Source: Maridesulfovibrio ferrireducens (GTDB lineage Bacteria; Desulfobacterota; Desulfovibrionia; Desulfovibrionales; Desulfovibrionaceae). From it: DNA of 64,000 nt. The stretch spans positions 62,001 through 126,000 of the forward strand of contig NZ_JAEINN010000014.1 of assembly GCF_016342405.1 (NCBI RefSeq). Direction: 5' to 3'. Shown one piece after another: positions 14,920 through 23,442 of this stretch; the first letter of the stretch is position 1; every line of letters starts with the position of its first letter. Under the pieces are notes generated by a model that saw only the letters and a list, made by a program, of their open reading frames with translations, had not been told where the DNA came from and made no database searches. The position numbers were made by a program, and so were the translations under genes.

Positions 14920-17214
14920 TTACCGAACCTTAAAAACCCGCGCCCCGTCTGAACTGTCTTCAACATTGAATCCAGCCTCGAGCAACTTATCGCGTAATGC
15001 GTCTGCTGTGGCGAAATCCTTTTTCCCGCGTGCAAGCTCTCTGTCTTCCAGAATGATTTTAATTCCTTCCGGTAGCTTTATAAACGGAACAGGCATGGCG
15101 TCGTGATCGAGTATCCCTAAAATCTCGTCGACTTCGAGCAATTGATTCAAGCAGAACTGAGCTTCAGCCCCGCAAAGTTTAGCTGATCCTAATAATGAAT
15201 TAATAGCCTTGGAGAATCCAAACAATATGGGCCAGAATCTGTGCAGTTTCAAATTGTCATCAAGCGCCTGTGAAAGACCGCTTTTAAGGGTGAACACTTC
15301 CTGATCGATATCTTCGGAAATATCTCCTGAATTATTTGCAAGCATGCTGAGTCCTGCGGCAAGATCCTGCAATTTCTGCTGATTCTTCACCCACATGGAA
15401 ATGGCCTGCTCGCTGCATACCAGCGGCTTTTTGTATGACGATGAAAGCATCCACATACGCACTGCAATGGGCTGTCCCGCCTGTTCGATTAATTCATCAA
15501 CACAAGGCAGTACTGAACCACCGGGCAAGACTGGCTGCGCGACCATCCATACTTGCGGAGAAACGCCTGCCCCCGCCCAGATTGCGCGTAAATTTTCCAA
15601 ATGCGGAAACCTGTGAATCTCACCGGCAAGAAGCAGACTTACGCCCGGCAAGCCTTCCAAGGCGGTTACTGCCTGCTGTAAAAACCAGCTTGGGCGCACA
15701 TTGCCCCACTCGGTTTCAAGCACATCTCCGAGTTTCAAATCTTGCAGAGTTGCACGTTTAAGCAGTGTAAAATCACGCGGATTTTCTTTTACGTAATCAT
15801 CCAGATCAACGGTCTTGCCAAGGCTGACCATATCGATATCCATGTTGGTCATGTGACCATATCCCTTGTCGCGGGACACATCGAAATATACTGAGCGGAG
15901 TTTTTCATAAGCAAGGCCATGCGCCAACATAGTCCGGCAAATTGCTACGGTTCTGTCCACACAGGAAGAAGCTCTTCCGAAACGAACGGATTCGCGAACG
16001 CCTAAAAGCTTAGCAGCGGCCTCCATGGCAGTAGTTACTTCTCTGGCAAAACTCTCACGGGAAACACCTCTGTCACGCGAAACCGCAAGGGTCTGATCTT
16101 CAAGATCGGCAAGCCCGACCAGTGCGGAAACTTTGCTTCCTTCGCGCTCAAGATGACGCGCCAGCACATCGAGCATTACAATACGTCGGAACGCTTCAGG
16201 GTCATAGGGATTGTCAAAAGACGGCCCCATTGTGAACATTCCAGTTTCAGTATCAGCGCCCGATAAAATTTTATCTTCACCTGTGGACTGATCAAATATT
16301 TTCGGTCCCTTAAAAACCTGCGGGCGGAAAAGAGGAGTTGAAAGATAACGCTCACCGCCATCCGGGAAAATAGTTACAACCAAGCCCCCTTCAAGTTCAG
16401 CAGCTACAGCGGCAGCCCCAGACATGGCAGCACCGGAACTCATCCCTACAAAAACGCCCTCTTCTTTCGCAAGTCTGCGGCAGGCATCAAAAGCATCGGT
16501 GTCCTCAACACGGATTATACGGTCCAGCTTCTGCTTGTCATATATCCCGGGAGGATAGGATTCCTGCATGTTTTTAAGCCCCTGAATCTTGTGACCGGGC
16601 TTCGGCTCAACAGCAATAATCTGAATATCAACATTAAGCTCTTTAAGGCGCTTGGTTATCCCCATAATGGTTCCGGAAGTTCCGAGACAGGCAACAACAT
16701 GAGTCACCTTTCCGTCAGTCTGATCCCATATTTCCTGAGCTGTGCCCTCATAATGAGCTAAAATTGAAGCAGTATTATTGTACTGGTCTGTCAGGAGATA
16801 TTTTTCCGGTTCCTCACGATAAAAACGATAAGCCTGCTCAATTGCGCCGTCAGTTGCCAGATGACCGGGAGTAAGCAAAATATCCGCACCGTAAGCGCGC
16901 ATAATCATTTTGCGTTCCTCGGATGCTGTTTCAGGCATAATCAGCATAAGCTTATACCCTCTTACCGCACACGCCATAGCCAGCCCTATTCCGGTGTTAC
17001 CGGAAGTAGCCTCGATAATAATTTTACCAGGCGTAAGCTCCCCGGATTCTTCGGCCCGCTTGATCATCGCGGTCGCTACGCGATCCTTTATGGAACCGCC
17101 CGGATTCATTGATTCAAGCTTAGCCAGAATCTTGACGTTTTTATTTGGATTAAGGTGACGCATCTCAACAAGAGGAGTTCCGCCGACCAACTCAAGAATA
17201 TCATTTGCAAACAT
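14920..17214 (-). CDS. cysK: Cysteine synthase fused to a degenerate cysteinyl-tRNA-synthetase-like region
   Basis: 764 residues. Start chosen at the ATG giving MFANDILELV because AAAGGA lies nine bases before it; the in-frame TTG upstream overlaps that site. Residues 1-305 are a PLP-dependent cysteine synthase: Lys43 in NPGGSIKDR binds PLP, SGNTG (71-75) holds the substrate, and a GTSGT phosphate loop follows. It would make cysteine from O-acetylserine and sulfide. Residues about 325-764 resemble class I cysteinyl-tRNA synthetase, including a C-terminal DALR-like end (FATADALRDKLLEAG). However, the HIGH motif is replaced (DPEAF), the zinc-ligand region lacks its Cys/His set (WGNVRPSWFLQQA), and KMSKS is replaced by SSYKKPL. 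The second half therefore probably cannot aminoacylate and may be regulatory or bind RNA. Confidence 0.85.
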   Translation of the reverse strand: MFANDILELVGGTPLVEMRHLNPNKNVKILAKLESMNPGGSIKDRVATAMIKRAEESGELTPGKIIIEATSGNTGIGLAMACAVRGYKLMLIMPETASEERKMIMRAYGADILLTPGHLATDGAIEQAYRFYREEPEKYLLTDQYNNTASILAHYEGTAQEIWDQTDGKVTHVVACLGTSGTIMGITKRLKELNVDIQIIAVEPKPGHKIQGLKNMQESYPPGIYDKQKLDRIIRVEDTDAFDACRRLAKEEGVFVGMSSGAAMSGAAAVAAELEGGLVVTIFPDGGERYLSTPLFRPQVFKGPKIFDQSTGEDKILSGADTETGMFTMGPSFDNPYDPEAFRRIVMLDVLARHLEREGSKVSALVGLADLEDQTLAVSRDRGVSRESFAREVTTAMEAAAKLLGVRESVRFGRASSCVDRTVAICRTMLAHGLAYEKLRSVYFDVSRDKGYGHMTNMDIDMVSLGKTVDLDDYVKENPRDFTLLKRATLQDLKLGDVLETEWGNVRPSWFLQQAVTALEGLPGVSLLLAGEIHRFPHLENLRAIWAGAGVSPQVWMVAQPVLPGGSVLPCVDELIEQAGQPIAVRMWMLSSSYKKPLVCSEQAISMWVKNQQKLQDLAAGLSMLANNSGDISEDIDQEVFTLKSGLSQALDDNLKLHRFWPILFGFSKAINSLLGSAKLCGAEAQFCLNQLLEVDEILGILDHDAMPVPFIKLPEGIKIILEDRELARGKKDFATADALRDKLLEAGFNVEDSSDGARVFKVR

Positions 17215-17327
17215 TTTATCTAATCCTTTCAAGTATATATAATAAATAAATTCAAAAACATTTTAAGCGAACATCACCTTTTTTTATTCTGGCAGATTTT
17301 TTGCAAATAAAAAGCAGAACATCGTCA

Positions 17328-17371
17328 GTCTGAATACAAATATAAAATTCAGACGACCAGTGACAGGTCAC
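17328..17371. repeat. Two short inverted repeats in the cysK-maf divergent region
   Basis: GTCTGAAT (17328-17335) pairs with ATTCAGAC (17347-17354), and GTGAC-AG-GTCAC spans 17360-17371. Both lie between the divergent cysteine synthase fusion and the Maf-type gene. They could be operators or a hairpin in the maf leader. No specific factor is assignable. Confidence 0.3.
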
Positions 17372-17409
17372 AACAAAACTATTTCAACAGACTGCCAAGG
17401 ACGGAATCA

Positions 17410-19173
17410 ATGTCAGCTTACCCATTCCTCAAAGAAAACATCGAAGCTCTTGAAACATACAACCCGCCCCTTTACGCATGGTTAAGCAGTCAGGATTTTG
17501 ACGAAGAAAAACTAACCCAATGCCTTTTCAAAAACAGATGGGATATTCTCGACTGGAAAATGGAAAACGGCAACGGCATGTTCGAATCTTTTTTGCCCAA
17601 CCTTATCTATAAAGATTGGATCGTCCCCGAAAAAGCCGAAACCAGTGCAACTTTCATTATAGGCTGTAACCTCGGATATGGCCTCAATCATGTACTGATG
17701 ACAACACCCGATACTCACAAAGTAATCGTTTCAGAGCCTAATGCTGAAATGCTGCTAGCCTGTCTGGGACAGACCGATTACCGCCCATTCATGGAAAATG
17801 GAAAACTCCATTTTTGTCCTGTCGATGAAAACAGACTGATGAGTATCATTAAAGACCTCGACCTTCAATTCGTATACGGCAAGATTTATTTGAGACTTGA
17901 TATGCCAAGTCAGCAGATCGGGCCCGAATATGCCCGCTGGTCCGCAACTATTCGCGACAAAATGGAATCATTCAGTGTTGAAATGACAACTTTGCGTTTA
18001 AAGCAGGATGTCATGGTCGGCAACGAATTAGAAAACTTTTCCAGAACAATCCAAGACGGGACCATCTCTACGCTTAAAAATGCGGGTAGAGGTCTCGGCG
18101 CAGTAATCCTCGGAGCAGGACCGTCACTTGCTGAATTCGGACCTGAGCTTGCTAAGAATCCGGGCAATGCGGTTTACGTGACAGCTCTTCAAACGTTACC
18201 GGCAGTACAAAAAACAGGGTTGAAACCTCATTTCTGTATGGGACTCGATTACAATGAATCAATGCTCAGGGTATATGAACAGCTGGATCGCGAATGGGCA
18301 AAGGACATCCCGCTGATTTATTCAACCAAGCTTGATCACAAAGTGCTTGAAGCATACCCCGGACCGACCATTCCCATGTGGACCTTGGGCGGACTTGGAA
18401 CATTTGCATTCAATCAGCATGAAGAGATTTTTGATGCAGGTAGTAACGTCAGTATTACTCTGAACAGATTTCTCGACTGGTGCGGATTCAACCAGATTCT
18501 TCTGGTAGGTCAGGACTTTGCGTGGAAAGGCAAAGTGTCTCACGCAGCCGGTCATCAGAACGCTGGAGCAACTTTTCCCGCAAGCGCATTAGTCCGCCTT
18601 AAGAACGCTGACGGCGAAAATTTAACATCCTCCATTCAGTACATGACTTCCAAACGAGAAATGGAAGAAGATATCACGAAACTAAAAACTCCGGTCTTCA
18701 ACCTTTACGGCGGCTGTGCTCTTATCGACGGGACAAAGAATGTAGATATGCAAAAAGTAAACATGAATGGATTGCTCGCATCAGCTCCCGGAAGCATGGA
18801 TTACTTTTTGACAGCTATGAACCTTGCCCGCACTCCCAGACCTGCTCCAAGGTTTGAATCACGCAGTCAAAAATGGAACGTATCAATCAGAAATGCGACC
18901 AAAAAACTTGAGAAACTTTTCCGCAAGCTCAACAAAAATCAGAAGGAAATCAATAAAACATTTCATGATGTATATTTCTTCCTGAGACAAGACCCGCTCT
19001 ATCTTCCTTATCTCTACAACGAGATTCTGGATATGGCTGGACTTGCAAGAGCAAAAACAAGCTACGCTCCTAAAGATCTGCCCCATTTTAAAAAGATCGC
19101 CAAAAAAACGATCAAAAAAGTCAGATACATGGACCGCTGCTTAAACCTTGAAGAACGTAAAGAAGCTGCATGA
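17410..19173 (+). CDS. Maf-type motility accessory protein (DUF115, MptE-like)
   Basis: 587 residues with a central DUF115 / 6-hydroxymethylpterin-pyrophosphokinase-like domain (about 220-400), seen in GAVILGAGPSLAEFG (about 232-246), LKPHFCMGLDY and LLVGQDFAWKGKVSHA. Members in flagellated bacteria are motility-associated factors that transfer nonulosonic sugars (pseudaminic/legionaminic acid) to flagellin; that role is inferred here. AAGGA lies nine bases before the ATG. No signal peptide or membrane segment is seen, so it acts in the cytoplasm before flagellin export. No flagellin or nonulosonate synthesis gene is adjacent; the neighbour across a strong hairpin is a sulfotransferase-like gene. 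Isolated maf copies are common. Confidence 0.8.
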   Translation: MSAYPFLKENIEALETYNPPLYAWLSSQDFDEEKLTQCLFKNRWDILDWKMENGNGMFESFLPNLIYKDWIVPEKAETSATFIIGCNLGYGLNHVLMTTPDTHKVIVSEPNAEMLLACLGQTDYRPFMENGKLHFCPVDENRLMSIIKDLDLQFVYGKIYLRLDMPSQQIGPEYARWSATIRDKMESFSVEMTTLRLKQDVMVGNELENFSRTIQDGTISTLKNAGRGLGAVILGAGPSLAEFGPELAKNPGNAVYVTALQTLPAVQKTGLKPHFCMGLDYNESMLRVYEQLDREWAKDIPLIYSTKLDHKVLEAYPGPTIPMWTLGGLGTFAFNQHEEIFDAGSNVSITLNRFLDWCGFNQILLVGQDFAWKGKVSHAAGHQNAGATFPASALVRLKNADGENLTSSIQYMTSKREMEEDITKLKTPVFNLYGGCALIDGTKNVDMQKVNMNGLLASAPGSMDYFLTAMNLARTPRPAPRFESRSQKWNVSIRNATKKLEKLFRKLNKNQKEINKTFHDVYFFLRQDPLYLPYLYNEILDMAGLARAKTSYAPKDLPHFKKIAKKTIKKVRYMDRCLNLEERKEAA

Positions 19174-19219
19174 AAGGCAGACTTAAACAAAAAAAAACAA
19201 TAATTTCCATATCCATCAT

Positions 19220-19267
19220 ATTGAGAAATCCTCTGACTCACCTGCCCGAGTCAGAGGATTTCTCAAT
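19220..19267. terminator. 20-bp perfect hairpin between convergent maf and sulfotransferase genes
   Basis: ATTGAGAAATCCTCTGACTC (19220-19239) pairs perfectly with 19248-19267 across an 8-base loop. It lies between convergent genes and probably serves as a bidirectional terminator, although the T-runs on both sides are poor. Confidence 0.75.
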
Positions 19268-19297
19268 TTATCCTGAATTTAAAAAACATTAATCTTT

Positions 19298-20575
19298 CTA
19301 CAAAAACTCATATCCAAAATTAATAAAATCATTTTCATAACGCTCATTCACAAGCTTTATAAGCTCAGGTGTGTAGTAGTCTGAAATGTAGTCACACTTG
19401 CTGGGTCTTGACCTGTTTTCATGGACAACGTCTATTTCTTCACCAGCTTTTGCAAGGAAGGCGGCAATTTCAACGGCATAATTTTCAAAACGCAAAAAAG
19501 ATATATCGTTCATAACCCCCTCAGGAGTAGTTAATATACTAGTTTGCGATTCAAAGTGAATATTTGAGAATTCATCAGGACAAATGGCAATAAATTTACA
19601 AAAATTACTAAATGTATATGGCTTAATTATTTTGCTAAATGCAGAATTTAAAAATTCATCACTACCCACTCGCATAAGATGTGAATACAAAGATGCTAAA
19701 CGTGTGTAAGGGTTTCTAACTATTGTAAACTTGTTATATTCATTAAAAAAAGGAGATGTAACATCAACATTATTTCGTAATTTTTTATATCTAATTTCTG
19801 TTTTAACTTGCTTAGAATATATTTTATCAAGAATAGCGATAGTACTTGATGTTCCATTTTTACATATATCAATAAATATTAGTTTTTTATTTTCAACTAA
19901 AGAAGTAAGTTTTACTCTGAAAGGAATCTTAAATAATTGTACATTTTGTCTACATATAACCGTGATATACTTTATCAACTCTGCCAAACAATATCCATTA
20001 CATCCTACATCCACAATACAAATTTTTGAAAATTTACTCTTGTCATATTTTTTAAAAGCTTTTTCATACATATAATCATATTGGTCTGTATAAGAAAAAG
20101 AGTCTTCAAGAAAATCATTCATCTTCAAATCGTGAATTACTGCATTTCCTTCAGGATCTATATTGGTAGCAATAATAAAATATGTGGACTTATCGTTAAG
20201 TTGAGGCATTTTTGATAAAATTTGCAGCTTATTTCTATCCGTTAAATTAAAAGCATCATACATTTCTACAAATCTACAACTTTCCTTATAAATACAAAAA
20301 TCATTACATTCTTTTTCGCGTAAAATATCTGCAATTTCTTCATGATACATGGACGCAATAACAACCTTGCATTCACTAAACGCTCCAATCTCCGAAATAT
20401 TTATCACTGGCTTAGAGAAAAGATCACCTGATTTTTTATAACTATCTACAAAAGCTTTTACTCTTATATCATTCCGTTTTTTCTTAATTTCTATAAAGAA
20501 AAGCTTCGCTGCTTCTCCTGTTCCATATATTATTATCTCCGCCCCTTGTTCAATCCCTTCAAGCCCGCAAACCAT
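19298..20575 (-). CDS. Two-domain protein with C-terminal sulfotransferase-family domain
   Basis: 425 residues from the ATG preceded by GAGG six bases upstream; an in-frame TTG at 20620 is possible. The N-terminal domain starts with IIIYGTGEAAKLFF, a Rossmann-like nucleotide/sugar-binding fold as in PglD-type or CoA-binding-like domains. The C-terminal part (from about residue 225) shows IFIDICKNGTSSTI, fitting the PAPS 5'-phosphosulfate loop (usually PKTGTTS), and FTIVRNPYTRLASLYSH, fitting the 3'-phosphate loop. It would transfer sulfate from PAPS to a carbohydrate or surface polymer. The gene is strikingly AT-rich against its neighbours, suggesting recent transfer. Its neighbours are a flagellin-glycosylation-type gene and lipid/polysaccharide genes, consistent with cell-surface modification. 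Confidence 0.7.
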   Translation of the reverse strand: MVCGLEGIEQGAEIIIYGTGEAAKLFFIEIKKKRNDIRVKAFVDSYKKSGDLFSKPVINISEIGAFSECKVVIASMYHEEIADILREKECNDFCIYKESCRFVEMYDAFNLTDRNKLQILSKMPQLNDKSTYFIIATNIDPEGNAVIHDLKMNDFLEDSFSYTDQYDYMYEKAFKKYDKSKFSKICIVDVGCNGYCLAELIKYITVICRQNVQLFKIPFRVKLTSLVENKKLIFIDICKNGTSSTIAILDKIYSKQVKTEIRYKKLRNNVDVTSPFFNEYNKFTIVRNPYTRLASLYSHLMRVGSDEFLNSAFSKIIKPYTFSNFCKFIAICPDEFSNIHFESQTSILTTPEGVMNDISFLRFENYAVEIAAFLAKAGEEIDVVHENRSRPSKCDYISDYYTPELIKLVNERYENDFINFGYEFL

Positions 20576-20759
20576 ATTGCACCTCATTAAAAACTCTTTA
20601 ATAGCGTCTACCTTAATCAATTAACTCTACACTTAAAAATAACATTAAGTGCTTTTATTAACTACATCTGTTCAAGAAGTGAAGCAACAGAACAACCCCA
20701 TTCCGCATCAGTTAAAAGATTCACTTGAATCCCCAGCCATGCCCGTGTAAACCGTGCCA

Positions 20760-20987
20760 ATGAACGACAACAAACACGATGAACCATATTTTATGAAAGA
20801 CGGAACACTGGTTATCCCCTTCTCCTGCCCAGACCACAGTTATAAGTATTGGAAAAAAGAAGGTAAACAACTTTCAGAGATCCTCGCTGAAATGAATGTG
20901 GACAAGGAAACTTGGAAAAAATTTACAACTGACACCCATCCTGATGATGCCGCAGAAAAAGCTGATTCAGACGAGAACAAGGATTAA
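20760..20987 (+). CDS. Small hypothetical acidic protein
   Basis: 75 residues from the ATG (an in-frame GTG lies two codons upstream). The Shine-Dalgarno is not convincing. The sequence has a central aromatic-rich part (IPFSCPDHSYKYWKKEGKQL) and a strongly acidic tail; no known domain is recognised. It ends 11 bases before the PAP2 gene, so it is probably the first gene of that operon. It has one cysteine and no membrane segment. No function is assigned. Confidence 0.6.
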   Translation: MNDNKHDEPYFMKDGTLVIPFSCPDHSYKYWKKEGKQLSEILAEMNVDKETWKKFTTDTHPDDAAEKADSDENKD

Positions 20988-20998
20988 GGTTATAAAGA

Positions 20999-21619
20999 GT
21001 GATCCGTTTCATTCATAAATATTCCAGCATATGCCACTTTATTCTGGCCTCATTCCCCTTGCTGACAGCTCTTGCAGTGATATTCTGTATCTTCGGCAAT
21101 GAGGCTGCTGCCACAGCATGGTTTAAAGCTCACGCTCAGGCAAATCCGGACTATAAATTCATTGCAAAAATAATTACGGACTTTGGAAATATTGTTTTCT
21201 ATCCAGTCTACTTGTGGTTTCTGATTACAGGGATAAGACAGAGAAAAAAATCAAGACTAAGGTTCGCTCTAGTCTATCTGACTGTGCAAATTATCGTCAG
21301 TGTCATCACTGTCAGATTTCTAAAAATAGCAATCGGCAGACCGCGCCCCGGTGAAGGCACTTTTTTTGAACCTTACTCCACCCGCGGAGCATACAACTCG
21401 CTTCCATCAGGACACACCTGTGAAATTTACGGGGCTTCCCTGCCTCTCGTTCTTAGATACAAAACACTGTTGCTGACTTTATTCTTAGGATTATTTGCCG
21501 CAACAGTGGCCCTCAGCCGCATATACCTTACATGGCACCACCCGAGTGACGTTTTCTTCGGCTGGATGCTCGGCTCAGTCGCCGGCTTCGCGATTCACCT
21601 TTTTTCAAAAGAGAATTAA
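20999..21619 (+). CDS. PAP2-family membrane phosphatase
   Basis: 206 residues with a GTG start (AAGG about ten bases upstream). About five or six transmembrane helices. The three PAP2 motifs are visible: KIAIGRPRPG (motif 1), SLPSGHT (motif 2, His about 140), and SRIYLTWHHPSDV (motif 3, catalytic His). Such enzymes remove phosphate from lipid phosphates such as undecaprenyl pyrophosphate, phosphatidylglycerophosphate or lipid A. The active site would face the periplasm. The next gene, an ArnT-like transferase, begins directly after its stop, so lipid-linked sugar transfer or lipid A modification is a reasonable joint role, by inference. Confidence 0.88.
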   Translation: MIRFIHKYSSICHFILASFPLLTALAVIFCIFGNEAAATAWFKAHAQANPDYKFIAKIITDFGNIVFYPVYLWFLITGIRQRKKSRLRFALVYLTVQIIVSVITVRFLKIAIGRPRPGEGTFFEPYSTRGAYNSLPSGHTCEIYGASLPLVLRYKTLLLTLFLGLFAATVALSRIYLTWHHPSDVFFGWMLGSVAGFAIHLFSKEN

Positions 21620-21620
21620 T

Positions 21621-23255
21621 ATGAATAACTACACCTCCCCGATATGGAATTTCATGGAAAAACATCCGTGGATCAGCGTAATAATGATCATTGCGATGCA
21701 GTCGATCTTCACTATGGACTACCGTTCACTATGGTTTTCCGATGAAGTTCGCTATGCAGAAGTATATCATCAGATGAAAGATGCAGGACACTGGCTGGTA
21801 ATGTACCTGAACGGAGTTCCATACCCGGACAAACCACCTGTATATTTCTGGTTTTTATCACTTATCGACGCAGTTACTCCTGCCGATGGCATAAGCGTAT
21901 TTTTCCTTGGCTCAGCAGTTTCAGCAGGAATTTTCTTACTCTCAACGGTTGCCCTTGCACGCACTCTCGGATGTGGCCGCAAAACTACTCTTGCAACCGG
22001 ACTGGTGCTGCTTACAAACATTTTCTTTATAGGAATTGCTCACTATTCCCGCATGGACCTGCTTTTTTCCAGTTTCATAATCTGGGCTAACATATGCCTT
22101 TTCAAAGGATTCCATTCGAAACACGCACCCAAATGGATAATTTCTGCCTTTGTACTGATGGGAATTGCCACACTGACGAAAGGCCCGCTTGGAATTGTTT
22201 TTCCGGTACTGACAGCTGTCTGTTATCTCATATGGAAAAAGAAACTCTCTTTGTTCCGCAGTAAGGCGGTTCTCAAAGGTTTCGCCATTCTTGCCGTAAT
22301 ACTGCTGGCATGGATAATCGGAGCAATACTCGTAGACGGCACCTCATTCATTCATAATATTTTCTACAAACAAATTTACGAGAGGGCTGTAAGCTCCTTC
22401 CACCACGAAGAACCTTTCCAGTATTACCTGATTGCCTTCCCGCTGGCATGGCTTCCATGGTCAATGGCAATCTTTGCTCTTCCTCTGAAAAAGCTGTTCA
22501 GCATGTCCCACTGGCGGGAAGTCACAGCTCTCAGAAAAAGCTCTCTAAATGATGGAAGGGACTGGGCATGGATAATGTTCATAAGCGGATTTGTAATGCT
22601 TACCTGCCTCAGTATCAAAGTCCTTATCTATATACTCCCGCTCTTTGCACCGCTTGCGATTCTTACAGCAAAAGGGCTCATGGGAGAGGGTGATAATCCT
22701 CCGGCTATTAATTCAAAGAAACTTTGGACAGCAGTAGCCTGTGTATATCTCCTGTTTGCTGTTACCGCTCCTTTTGCTGAAATATTCTTCCCATTTGATT
22801 TTGCGATTAAAGGACTTTTCTTCACATTCCTGATTATGGGATTGGGCGGATTAGCTCTTCTGGCAACCAGATCATCCGGTAGAAAAACAGGACTGCTTAT
22901 CATGGCGGTAACCATGACGCTCTGGATTCAGCCGCTGGCACTTAAAACGCTTCCTTCGCTTGATCCTCTCATGAGTCCACGCATGACTGGTGAAATTATG
23001 AAAGAATACATTGATCAGGGAAGCTACCCGCTGGCGCATAAAATATATTCCGGTATTTTCTCATACTACGCCGGAACCAATATCCACGAAACGAGTGATT
23101 TTAAAGAGATAGAAAGGATACTCGAAGAGCAGGATAAGGTTATTCTGGTGATGCAGAGAAAATACTTTGACCGCTGGAAAAATTGCCCTGAAGGCGTAAC
23201 GATCATTAATGAACAATTTATATCTGACCGCCCTTACGTCCTTCTTCGCAAATAA
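21621..23255 (+). CDS. ArnT-like (PMT/GT83) membrane glycosyltransferase
   Basis: 544 residues from the ATG just after the PAP2 stop, with AAAGAGAA upstream. About ten or more transmembrane helices. An early periplasmic-loop motif SLWFSDEVRYAEVYHQM contains the acidic residue (Asp in DEVRYAE) conserved in the PMT/ArnT superfamily, which moves a sugar from a polyprenyl phosphate to lipid A or another periplasmic acceptor. The following DKPPVYFW segment is also typical of this family. The C-terminal domain (about 440-544) is soluble. Substrate is not predictable; coupling to PAP2 fits lipid-phosphate chemistry. It is followed by a clear terminator. Confidence 0.88.
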   Translation: MNNYTSPIWNFMEKHPWISVIMIIAMQSIFTMDYRSLWFSDEVRYAEVYHQMKDAGHWLVMYLNGVPYPDKPPVYFWFLSLIDAVTPADGISVFFLGSAVSAGIFLLSTVALARTLGCGRKTTLATGLVLLTNIFFIGIAHYSRMDLLFSSFIIWANICLFKGFHSKHAPKWIISAFVLMGIATLTKGPLGIVFPVLTAVCYLIWKKKLSLFRSKAVLKGFAILAVILLAWIIGAILVDGTSFIHNIFYKQIYERAVSSFHHEEPFQYYLIAFPLAWLPWSMAIFALPLKKLFSMSHWREVTALRKSSLNDGRDWAWIMFISGFVMLTCLSIKVLIYILPLFAPLAILTAKGLMGEGDNPPAINSKKLWTAVACVYLLFAVTAPFAEIFFPFDFAIKGLFFTFLIMGLGGLALLATRSSGRKTGLLIMAVTMTLWIQPLALKTLPSLDPLMSPRMTGEIMKEYIDQGSYPLAHKIYSGIFSYYAGTNIHETSDFKEIERILEEQDKVILVMQRKYFDRWKNCPEGVTIINEQFISDRPYVLLRK

Positions 23256-23276
23256 TTAATATAAAAGTATTAAATT

Positions 23277-23316
23277 AAAAGGGTTGCTTTGATTAAATTC
23301 AAAGCAACCCTTTTTT
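23277..23316 (+). terminator. Rho-independent terminator of the PAP2-ArnT operon
   Basis: GGGTTGCTTTGA (23281-23292) pairs with TCAAAGCAACCC (23299-23310) across a 6-base loop and is followed by six T. It lies 25 bases after the stop codon. Confidence 0.93.
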
Positions 23317-23442
23317 ATGTTTTGCACTCGCAGTTTCTTTTTAAGTTTTCAAAGGCAGAACAGCATGCTAGATATAACTTGTATGTCTTTTCCAGATTTC
23401 AATTTATGCCATTCAATTCAAAAAAAGTAATCAGAGGAAAAT

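Noticed and set aside
20630-20651. CACTTAA ... TTAAGTG hairpin near the sulfotransferase-like start
   Set aside because: Only seven A/T-rich pairs; likely chance in an AT-rich region.
21495-21620. Upstream extension of the ArnT-like reading frame into the PAP2 gene
   Set aside because: The frame overlaps the end of PAP2 and lacks a ribosome site; the ATG at 21621 has AAAGAGAA and begins a typical N-terminus.
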